Below are positions 17,940-25,005 of a DNA stretch of 60,815 nt, in pieces. Each line of letters opens with the position of its first letter. Position 1 is the first letter of the stretch. Under the pieces are notes generated by a model, which was not told where the DNA came from, searched no databases, and saw only the letters and a list, made by a program, of their open reading frames with translations. This DNA is from an uncultured Erysipelotrichaceae bacterium (GTDB taxonomy: Bacteria; Bacillota_I; Bacilli_A; RFN20; CAG-826). The stretch lies in NCBI GenBank assembly GCA_902800025.1, contig CADCDA010000004.1, positions 115,365 to 176,179 on the forward strand. The letters run 5' to 3'. A program made the translations under genes and the position numbers.

Positions 17940-19206
17940 ATTTATGAACAACTTTATTAATTAATACTTCTATTAAATCATTATCTTCAAATTTGTGAAT
18001 TGAAAAGACTTTATTTCCCATATAGTTAAGCGAAGTTCCTAAGGAATAACATATTTTTGAATCAATAATTAGAAATCGATCATGAAATAAGTCATTAATT
18101 CTATAATCAAAGATACCACCAAATTGATTCACAAACCGATTTACTTCTTCTTCATCAAGTTTTGATTTAGAACTTCCATACACAGTCACATTAACGTTCG
18201 CGTTTTTATTCTTTAAAAAAGTAAGGATTGCGTTATCACAGTAAGGGTCGATAATAACAATCGATTCTTTAGCGGTCCTGATGATAGAAGATAGGAATTC
18301 GTACGCACTATAGTATTCTCCATTAAAAAATATCTTTTCCCTAGGAGGCTCTTCATATACTTGTTTTTCTACTTTATCCATTCTTGTCTTAAGCAAAGAT
18401 ATGTCGTTTTCTAGTTGCACAAAGTTTTCGGTTGTCACCATAACTCGAGCTTTATCAATCGCATATCCTTTTAATAAATATCTCTTTAATACGTTAGTGG
18501 CCCATCTTCTAAATTCGATACCTCGAGAAGTGTTGACTCTATAGCCGAGTGAGATGATCATATCGAGGTTGTAATACGCGATGTTTCGAGTAACTTTTCT
18601 GCCTCCTTCAAGTTGAACTAGTAAGAAATCCTTACAAGTTGCCCCCACTTCTAGTTCACCTGTTTCATAGATATTATTTATGTGCATTGTTATATTTTGT
18701 CTTGCTGTTTCAAATAGTTCTGCAATCTGAGCTTGATTAAGCCACACTGTGTCTTCTTCTGGAGATATTTTGACATCTAGTTTGATGTTACCATTATTAT
18801 ATATAATAATGTCTTGATTATTTTCTATCGTTTCTTGGCTTAGATAGTCGTCTAAAGACTTCTTAAGTAATAAGCCTCTATCAGAGCCAATTCTTCGTCC
18901 AATTTCGAGCGCAACATCAAGGTTATAATAGTTGACTATATATCGCTTTCCATCGGGTCCAGTTGTTTCATTTTTGACACTAGCTGTTGCATTTTTGACG
19001 TCAGTTGTTGCATTTTGTGAAACAGCTCGATTTTCGATTTCTTCATTAATTTTTTTGATGTATCTCCATATTGTGGATTTGTTTTTTCCGTATAAGATGC
19101 ATAAGTCTTTTGCGGATAACCACACTGTCTTATCCTCACTAGAAAAATTGACATCCATTTCAATGTCTTCTACTTTGAATTTTATTGTTTGAAATGTTTG
19201 ATTCAT
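17938..19206 (-). CDS. RhuM-family protein with C-terminal PLD-like domain
   Basis: A 422-residue protein. Two RhuM-like N-terminal modules occur in tandem: DKTVWLSAKDLCILYG (first ~60 residues) and EDTVWLNQAQIAELFETARQ with YRVNTSRGIEFRRWAT (~145-265). They are followed by a coiled coil and a phospholipase-D-like region with the single catalytic motif HDRFLIID near residue 385. RhuM genes are scattered in bacteria and linked to mobile and virulence regions; biochemistry is unclear. The start at 19206 has AGAGGAC upstream. Between the modules runs a 7-residue repeat NATTDVK-NATASVK-NETTGPD encoded by 21-bp DNA repeats. Its 5' leader has a homologue at 59.5 kb. Confidence 0.82.
   Translation of the reverse strand: MNQTFQTIKFKVEDIEMDVNFSSEDKTVWLSAKDLCILYGKNKSTIWRYIKKINEEIENRAVSQNATTDVKNATASVKNETTGPDGKRYIVNYYNLDVALEIGRRIGSDRGLLLKKSLDDYLSQETIENNQDIIIYNNGNIKLDVKISPEEDTVWLNQAQIAELFETARQNITMHINNIYETGELEVGATCKDFLLVQLEGGRKVTRNIAYYNLDMIISLGYRVNTSRGIEFRRWATNVLKRYLLKGYAIDKARVMVTTENFVQLENDISLLKTRMDKVEKQVYEEPPREKIFFNGEYYSAYEFLSSIIRTAKESIVIIDPYCDNAILTFLKNKNANVNVTVYGSSKSKLDEEEVNRFVNQFGGIFDYRINDLFHDRFLIIDSKICYSLGTSLNYMGNKVFSIHKFEDNDLIEVLINKVVHK
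18955..19017. repeat. 21-bp tandem repeat inside the RhuM gene
   Basis: Two full copies (18969-18989, 18990-19010) and degenerate partial copies on each side, encoding the heptad N-A-T-x-x-V-K. Copy change would keep the frame and alter only linker length. Confidence 0.75.
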
Positions 19207-19316
19207 AAAAAGTCCTCTCATATTAATAAGAGTGAAAAAAATTGAAAAATTTAAAAAAATTCCAAAAATATTTTTCTTATAAAAGCATTAATTAATATAT
19301 TAATTATTTTTTCATA
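19204..19316 (-). repeat. RhuM leader, copy 1 of a dispersed leader sequence
   Basis: Read on the minus strand, this AT-rich leader contains TAATTAATAT, A/T tracts, the near-palindrome CTCTTATTAATATGAGAG, the ribosome site and ATGAGAGGACTTTTTATG. A diverged copy with the same order of elements lies at 59517-59632 (also minus), in front of a different reading frame. Confidence 0.7.
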
Positions 19317-19319
19317 ATT

Positions 19320-19363
19320 AAAACCCACCGAAGGGTAAGGAGGTAATTACCTATATGGTGGGC
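19320..19363 (-). terminator. Terminator of the riboswitch-controlled cyclase gene
   Basis: On the minus strand CCCACC...GGTGGG with inner palindrome AGGTAATTACCT, followed by TTTTAATT. Confidence 0.7.
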
Positions 19364-19374
19364 TTAATGATGTA

Positions 19375-20835
19375 TTACAGACTTTTCATTTCTTTCTTGT
19401 TTCGATACATTTTCGAGTCTGCGCGTTTGAATGTATCTTCGACATTGTTATCAATTGATGGATCATAGACCGCAACCCCAATAGCAGCGGAGAATTGACT
19501 ATCGTATTTCTTCATTTCTGACTTGAATGCACTTTCAAGTTTTTTGATATTACGATAATCTTCGTCCTCACTGACGACAACAAATTCATCACCACCAACA
19601 CGATAGACGGTGGATTTTGTAAAGATTTTATTAATGGTTTCTGAGACAGCGACAATAAGGATATCTCCTCTTTCATGTCCTAATGTATCGTTTGTGACCT
19701 TAAGGTCATTTAAGTCAATCATAGCGATAGAGAAATTAGCGTCACCATTTTTAATCTCTTCGTTGAGTCTTTCTTCAACTTCGAAATAGGCGCGTTTATT
19801 TAATACACCTGTTAAAGCATCTCTATCAGCGAGGTGTTTCATTTCATTGACTTTCTTTTCTGCACCCTCTAATGCGGTAGTGGTGCTTAAGAGGTCAGTA
19901 ATGTAATGGTTGATATCACCTTCCATCTTCTTCATAGAATTGGAAAGATCTTCAATTTCATCCCTAGTGTTAATTTTAATTTTTTCGAATTTATTAAGTT
20001 CTTTGTTTTCACTTGAAGTATAGTCGTTTGCCGCTTTAGCTAAGATTCTAACTGGTCTAGCAATAAAGAAGACAACGAGTAAGAAACCAATTAAAACAGA
20101 ACCAACACTGATGGAAGTAAGGGTGATAACAAGGGTTTGTGTATTAGCATTTTCTCTAGCGATAATCTCATCCATTGATAAATCTACAAGTGCATAAGCA
20201 ACGATATTATGGGATTCATCAAAGATTGGTTGAGCGGTACTAGCAAGATAGCCGTATTCAGGCATATTAGTGATTTCTGGAGGAAATCCTCCTTCAGGAT
20301 TATCGTGAATGCTCCTATCGTGCTCGGTAAAGTTATCAAATGTGCCAGGAGTGCATCTTTCTTCTTCGTCAGCATCATCCGCTAGATAAATAATGCGTTC
20401 TTTAACAAAATCGGCGTAGACAAGGCATGTATATTTAGCTTCTGTATTTTTAGAATGGAATAACGCGAGTTGCTCCATGATTGCTTCATATTCAGGCATC
20501 GCGATAACTTCATTAAATCTAGCGCAATATTTTTCCCATTCTAGTTCGCCCCAATATGAATTTTCAACTTTGTCTTTTTCAGGAATTGATTGATAGATTT
20601 CGTCTGTTTTGTTTTTAACAGCTTTAACGTTGTTTAAATCAAGGAAAATCGCAAGTGTACTAGCGGTTTCCACTGATTGATCGATATAAAAGTTTCTCGT
20701 AATTGATCTAATTGTTGAAGAGAAGAAGTTAATACCGACAATACTAATAAGTGAAACAGAAAAAAGTAACACGAGAAGTGTCTTAGCCCATAGAGGGAAT
20801 CTAAATTTAAATTTTTTCTTTGTTTGTTCTGCCAT
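19375..20835 (-). CDS. Membrane sensor diguanylate cyclase (Cache-like, HAMP, GGDEF)
   Basis: A 486-residue protein: short cytoplasmic basic N-terminus, transmembrane helix (~17-38), a ~200-residue extracellular sensor consistent with a Cache fold, a second helix (~230-255), a HAMP-like linker, and a GGDEF domain with SIAMIDLNDLKVTNDTLGHERGD and the canonical RVGGDEF. The RxxD inhibitory site is absent. ATG 20835 is preceded immediately by the terminator of a c-di-GMP-I riboswitch, so synthesis is under feedback by its own product. A longer reading frame from 20868 would run through the terminator stem and is not the likely start. Confidence 0.9.
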   Translation of the reverse strand: MAEQTKKKFKFRFPLWAKTLLVLLFSVSLISIVGINFFSSTIRSITRNFYIDQSVETASTLAIFLDLNNVKAVKNKTDEIYQSIPEKDKVENSYWGELEWEKYCARFNEVIAMPEYEAIMEQLALFHSKNTEAKYTCLVYADFVKERIIYLADDADEEERCTPGTFDNFTEHDRSIHDNPEGGFPPEITNMPEYGYLASTAQPIFDESHNIVAYALVDLSMDEIIARENANTQTLVITLTSISVGSVLIGFLLVVFFIARPVRILAKAANDYTSSENKELNKFEKIKINTRDEIEDLSNSMKKMEGDINHYITDLLSTTTALEGAEKKVNEMKHLADRDALTGVLNKRAYFEVEERLNEEIKNGDANFSIAMIDLNDLKVTNDTLGHERGDILIVAVSETINKIFTKSTVYRVGGDEFVVVSEDEDYRNIKKLESAFKSEMKKYDSQFSAAIGVAVYDPSIDNNVEDTFKRADSKMYRNKKEMKSL

Positions 20836-20865
20836 AAAAAAATCGGTACCTTTTAACAATACCGA
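20836..20865 (-). terminator. Riboswitch expression-platform terminator
   Basis: TCGGTA (20865-20860) pairs with TACCGA (20848-20843), followed by T7 that ends exactly at the ATG. The AAAAGG ribosome site lies in the loop, so the same hairpin could affect both termination and translation. Confidence 0.85.
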
Positions 20866-20894
20866 CAAACTCTACTACACAAAAAGTGTAGAAT

Positions 20895-20975
20895 CATATG
20901 AGTGCAACTGGCTGCCCCGTAGGGGCCCTATAGCTTTGCGTCACCGGATTACTCCGGGTTTGCCGATATGTCTTT
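20895..20975 (-). ncRNA. c-di-GMP-I riboswitch (GEMM-I)
   Basis: On the minus strand the aptamer shows the class-I consensus in order: GGCAAACC with a GGA-tetraloop-like hairpin, GGTGACGCAAAGCTA, GGGCCCCT...GGGGCAGCC, and AGTTGCA closing P1. GACGCAAAGC and CAGCC are the diagnostic blocks. It lies upstream of a GGDEF protein, a classical context. A second hairpin CTACAC-T5-GTGTAG (20891-20875) sits between aptamer and terminator; its 5' arm can also pair with GTGTAG upstream of the aptamer (20988-20983), a plausible switching helix. A promoter TTGAAA-17-TAGTAT lies at 21009-20981. Confidence 0.92.
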
Positions 20976-21027
20976 ATCATATACTACACTCTGTTAAATT
21001 ATTTTTCAAGGATACAACCGACATTTT

Positions 21028-21753
21028 TTATTTTGGGAATTTAATCAATTGAGTTTTGTTTGTGAGTAAATTAACCACTAGAAGTTGGTCTAATAAAAGA
21101 GAGCCAATCCCTAATAGATATTTAATTGCTTCTGAACAGGCAATTTCACTTATAACTCCTATTGAAGGAGGAAAAACACCTTGGTCTTCTTCTTTATATT
21201 TTTCATCGATATTTATAGGAAGAACTGAAAATAGTGATTTAAAGCCTTTGCTTTTAGATGGGACACACGTACAGACTTGTCCTTGATAATCACTAACCCC
21301 TGCTGTAATAAAAGGAGTGTTTAATTCATGGCATAAGTCATCAATTAAAAATTTTGTTTCAAAATTATCAGTGCAATCAATGACGATATCAAAGCCTTTT
21401 AAAAGTTTATGACCATTTGATTCATTTAATCTTTCTTTTACTGATTTTATAGATACGTCATTATTTAAAGCTTCTAGTTTCTTTTTAGAAACATCAACTT
21501 TATATAGTCCGATATCTTTATTAGTAAAAATAGTTTGTCTTGGTAAATTAGATAAATTCACTTTGTCATCATCAATAATCGTGATATTTCCAACACCCAT
21601 TGAAGTTAAGTGAATAAGTAAAGAACTCGCTAGTCCTCCACACCCAATAACTGCAACGTGAGAGTTTAATAATTTTATTTGACCTTCCTCTTTTATTTCT
21701 TTTAGAAAAGTGGAATGGAAATATTTATCTCTTTGCTCGTTACTTAGTGGCAT
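21028..21753 (-). CDS. thiF: ThiF/MoeB-type adenylyltransferase (E1-like)
   Basis: This enzyme adenylates the C-terminal glycine of a ubiquitin-like sulfur carrier. The 241-residue protein has the ATP-binding VAVIGCGGLASSLLIHL, the second nucleotide contact DDDKVNLSNLPRQTIF with Arg-Gln, and VIDCTDNFETK with the catalytic Asp. The usual CxxC zinc pairs are not evident, which suggests a reduced form. Its partner carrier gene lies 3 nt upstream. No thiC, thiG, moaE or other pathway genes are near, so thiamine, molybdopterin or another sulfur transfer cannot be decided. Confidence 0.88.
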   Translation of the reverse strand: MPLSNEQRDKYFHSTFLKEIKEEGQIKLLNSHVAVIGCGGLASSLLIHLTSMGVGNITIIDDDKVNLSNLPRQTIFTNKDIGLYKVDVSKKKLEALNNDVSIKSVKERLNESNGHKLLKGFDIVIDCTDNFETKFLIDDLCHELNTPFITAGVSDYQGQVCTCVPSKSKGFKSLFSVLPINIDEKYKEEDQGVFPPSIGVISEIACSEAIKYLLGIGSLLLDQLLVVNLLTNKTQLIKFPK

Positions 21754-21756
21754 ATT

Positions 21757-21963
21757 TTATCCACCTCCACGAACATAGATAAGATCGACACGATCGCCAT
21801 CATTAAGATAAACTTCATCAAATCGATCACGACGATAAAATTCGTCGTTAACCGAAATGATTAACCAAGCGACTGGTTCAACATCCATTTGTCTTAATAA
21901 ATCACCGATTGTGAGTTTATCAGGATATTGGTTTGAAGATACAGAATCAACGATTAGTTTCAT
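21757..21963 (-). CDS. thiS: ThiS/MoaD-like sulfur carrier protein
   Basis: A 68-residue beta-grasp protein ending in RGGG; the terminal Gly-Gly is the site that is adenylated and thiocarboxylated. The motif NDEFYRRDRFDEVYLNDGDRVDLIYVRGGG-like layout is typical of ThiS. I choose ATG 21963: TATAAT at 21978-21973 lies 9 nt upstream, with no Shine-Dalgarno, whereas the longer frame would begin upstream of that promoter. Operon with thiF. Confidence 0.82.
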   Translation of the reverse strand: MKLIVDSVSSNQYPDKLTIGDLLRQMDVEPVAWLIISVNDEFYRRDRFDEVYLNDGDRVDLIYVRGGG

Positions 21964-21972
21964 ATTAATTTT

Positions 21973-21978
21973 ATTATA
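21973..21978 (-). promoter_or_regulatory. -10 of the thiS-thiF operon (leaderless)
   Basis: TATAAT on the minus strand ends 9 nt before ATG 21963; no ribosome site between. Confidence 0.55.
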
Positions 21979-22207
21979 TCTCATTACTAAAATGAGTAGA
22001 TAGGATAGGTAAAAAATAGCAGTTATTCACCAACATTCTATTGCTACTTTATTGGTATATCGCCTTTATATTTGATAAAAAGATAGATTCAGCCTATAAC
22101 TTTTTACTATTTTATATTGGTTTTTTGTAACTTTGTTACATCATTATTAATATCTTTTAGCTGGCAATTACTTTATTTTTTGTTTTGTTTTATAGATAAT
22201 TAACTAT

Positions 22208-23359
22208 ATGAATGAAAAGAAACAGATAAGCGCTCAAAGTATTGTTAAGGGTTTATTAATTACTTCGGTTATTTATTTCCATGCGACAATGTTTTCAGCG
22301 ATGCCTAATCCAGGCTCAATGTTAAATGAATATCATATTCTTCTTAGTTTATTTCCATTTTTAATGATGGTCTTTTTCTTCTACGCTGGATATAACTACA
22401 CTCCAGAAAAAAGAACGATTGGGGAAAATATTAAAAGAAGAAGCTTACAATTACTTATTCCTTTATTGGTTGCTTTTGTTGTATCTACACTTCTAGTTAT
22501 TGCGATGAGAGTGCCTAATGGGGAAAGCTGGGAAGGAATTAAAAACGCGATTCTTTATTTCTTAATGTCTGAACCTCTCGCTTTTATGATTGGCTTCCCA
22601 AGTAATGGAATTATCTCTTTAGATTTAGTTATATGTTTAGGAATTTTATGGTTCTTATATGTTTTATATATCGTTTCTGTATTCTTCTATTTAATCGTTG
22701 ATTATGCGATTAAAAAGCCAGTTAGGATATTCTCTATTGTTTTTGGTCTATTACTAGTTGGATTTTGTATTGGACAATTCGTTGGTGTTTATTTACCGTA
22801 TTCTGTTCAATGTTATCCAGTTGTTCTAGCGATGATGCTACTAGCGGCCTATTTAAAGAAATTCAATTTCTTAGACCGTAAGATCGAATCTAAAAAAGAT
22901 GTTTGTTTTACAATCATTAACGCGATTGTTGCGGAGGCAATTGTCGCTGGAATTGGTTTATTTGGATATTATGTTTTAGGTTCAACGATGCTAGGCACTC
23001 TTCCGGGAGGACAATTTGATAAAAATGTAAGAGGATTTGACGCTTTTATATCGGTTGGTATTGGTCTATTAGGAACATACGCTATGCATCAAATAAGTCG
23101 AGCGTTAAGTTTAATTCCATTTGTCTCTACCGCTTTAGATTGGTATGGGAAGAGATCTTCTTATGTTTATTTATTCCATCCAATTATTTTGGTGTTTATT
23201 TATTCCATTGTCTTTGGTGGAAATAAAGTGATGGGTGAATTTGAACCTTACTTATTTACATTTATGACGATGGGTATCCTAATAGCGATATTCCTCATCG
23301 TTGACTTTATCATCTATCAGATAAAGAAAAGAAAAAAGCCTGAGGAGGCAACTAATTAA
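22208..23359 (+). CDS. Acyltransferase-3-like membrane protein
   Basis: A 383-residue membrane protein with about ten helices and features of the AT3/OafA family: YFHATMF in the first helix region (the His is conserved in the family), a basic R-R pair after helix 3, and YLFHPIIL near the end. These enzymes move acyl groups from a cytoplasmic donor to extracytoplasmic polysaccharide, lipid or peptide acceptors. No Shine-Dalgarno precedes ATG 22208; a GATAAT -10 lies 7 nt upstream. Its stop overlaps the start of an acyl-adenylating enzyme by one base, which suggests that the two act in sequence. Confidence 0.75.
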   Translation: MNEKKQISAQSIVKGLLITSVIYFHATMFSAMPNPGSMLNEYHILLSLFPFLMMVFFFYAGYNYTPEKRTIGENIKRRSLQLLIPLLVAFVVSTLLVIAMRVPNGESWEGIKNAILYFLMSEPLAFMIGFPSNGIISLDLVICLGILWFLYVLYIVSVFFYLIVDYAIKKPVRIFSIVFGLLLVGFCIGQFVGVYLPYSVQCYPVVLAMMLLAAYLKKFNFLDRKIESKKDVCFTIINAIVAEAIVAGIGLFGYYVLGSTMLGTLPGGQFDKNVRGFDAFISVGIGLLGTYAMHQISRALSLIPFVSTALDWYGKRSSYVYLFHPIILVFIYSIVFGGNKVMGEFEPYLFTFMTMGILIAIFLIVDFIIYQIKKRKKPEEATN

Positions 23360-25002
23360 TGCACGCTTCTCAAAGAGAAATTGGCAATTATATATTTGAA
23401 GATATTTATAAGGCAACCGAAAAGAATAAAAACGTTACTGCGATCTCTTTTAAAGGCATTAACTATTCTTTTGTTGAACTTGAACAAAGCGTTAATTATT
23501 TCGCTAAAGTATTAATTGATAAAGGAGTTAAACCGGATGACCATGTCGGTTTGATTTCTCTTAACTCTTTTAACTGGTTAGTAGCATTCTACGCGATTAT
23601 TAAAGTTGGAGCAGTAGCGGTTTTACTTAACTATATGAATCGTTATCAAAATCTTGTTGATGCGATCACTAGAGCGGATTGTACTTACTTAGTTCATGGA
23701 AACTTCTTTGCCGCCACAAAAGATCAAAGTGCATTTTATCGTTTAATAAAGGAATGTAATATTTCTGAAGAAAAAGAAATCGCTATTACAGCCCATGATA
23801 TCGACTTTAAAGAAGTCTTAAAGAATAATAAAAACATCGAACATATTCCTAATCATTATCCTCGTGATATTGATAGTAAGAGAACTTCATATATCATCTA
23901 CACAACCGGAACGACATCTAAGCCAAAGGCGGCAATGTTATCCCAATATAGTATGATGAATATCATCTATCATAACTTTTATAAGTTAGATCCATTTTTC
24001 CCTCAGAAATCAATGTGTTTACTTCCTTTATTCCATTGCTTTGGTTTATTAGTGATTAATGCTTACTTAGCCTTTTATCGCACAGTGTATTTAAATGACT
24101 TAAGCGATCCAGTTGGAATATATAAAGAATTCTTGAAGAATAGATGTGGAGACTACGCTTCTGTTTCATATATTTATGATAAATTAGCAAGGACTCCTTT
24201 ATGGTGGGCACATCGTGGACGATTTATTAAACACTGTATCGTCGGTGGTGGATTTACTTCTCAACATGAATTTAATTTCTTAGAGAAAAAATATGGTAAA
24301 GGAAAATTCTTGAATGGATATGGACAAACTGAATGTTCTCCAATGATTTCTTTAGTGTTCCCTAACACTCCTAAAAACAAAAGAAGTTCCACAGCGGGAA
24401 CAGTGATGGAAGATATTGAAATCGCGATAATGGATATCAAAACCAAAAAGATTATTCCTTCTAATCAAAAAGGAGAAATCCTTGTTAAAGGATATAATGT
24501 CTTTAATGGTTATTATAAAGTTAGTAAAGATCAACAACCATTTGATGAAAATGGATACTTACACACTGGAGATTTAGGCTATATCGATAAAGATGGATAT
24601 TTAGTCCTTAAAGGAAGAATAAAAGACATCATTATTCGAAGAGGAGAAAATATCTCTCCAGCGGAAATTGAAGAAGCGATGTTAGCCTTTAAAGAATTTA
24701 CTAGAGTTAGAGTGTTAGGTTTCCCATCTATTGATGATGGAGAATATATGCTTGCGTGTGTAGAGCTAAAAAAGAAACCGCTTCACTTTGTGGAACAAAA
24801 ATACCTTAATGAATTACATAAAACCCTTCCTTCAATTAAGATTCCTTCTCATATCATATATATGAAAAGATTCCCATTAATGGCGAATGGGAAACTTGAT
24901 GAAGCAAAGTTAAGAGAAATATGTATTAAGAAGTTATCAATCTTTGTGAGTAGGAAACTCGCTAGAGATACAATGAACTTAATTAAGAAAATGGGTAAAT
25001 AA
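23359..25002 (+). CDS. Acyl-adenylate/acyl-CoA ligase (AMP-binding)
   Basis: An ANL-superfamily enzyme of 547 residues that activates a carboxylic acid with ATP. It has the P-loop-like YIIYTTGTTSKPKAAML, the NGYGQTECSPM A5 motif, GDLGYIDKDGYLVLKGRIKDIIIRRGENISP and the catalytic lysine in MANGKLDEAKL. The good GAGGAGG site lies inside the acyltransferase gene. It resembles medium/long-chain acyl-CoA ligases; the substrate is unknown. No carrier-protein gene is adjacent, so CoA or a distant carrier is the likely acceptor. The ABC permease gene converges with a 3-nt gap. Confidence 0.85.
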   Translation: MHASQREIGNYIFEDIYKATEKNKNVTAISFKGINYSFVELEQSVNYFAKVLIDKGVKPDDHVGLISLNSFNWLVAFYAIIKVGAVAVLLNYMNRYQNLVDAITRADCTYLVHGNFFAATKDQSAFYRLIKECNISEEKEIAITAHDIDFKEVLKNNKNIEHIPNHYPRDIDSKRTSYIIYTTGTTSKPKAAMLSQYSMMNIIYHNFYKLDPFFPQKSMCLLPLFHCFGLLVINAYLAFYRTVYLNDLSDPVGIYKEFLKNRCGDYASVSYIYDKLARTPLWWAHRGRFIKHCIVGGGFTSQHEFNFLEKKYGKGKFLNGYGQTECSPMISLVFPNTPKNKRSSTAGTVMEDIEIAIMDIKTKKIIPSNQKGEILVKGYNVFNGYYKVSKDQQPFDENGYLHTGDLGYIDKDGYLVLKGRIKDIIIRRGENISPAEIEEAMLAFKEFTRVRVLGFPSIDDGEYMLACVELKKKPLHFVEQKYLNELHKTLPSIKIPSHIIYMKRFPLMANGKLDEAKLREICIKKLSIFVSRKLARDTMNLIKKMGK

Positions 25003-25005
25003 ATA

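Noticed and set aside
20836-20868. Extended N-terminus of the riboswitch-controlled cyclase from 20868
   Set aside because: These codons lie in the terminator hairpin and T-run; the ATG at 20835 begins directly after it.
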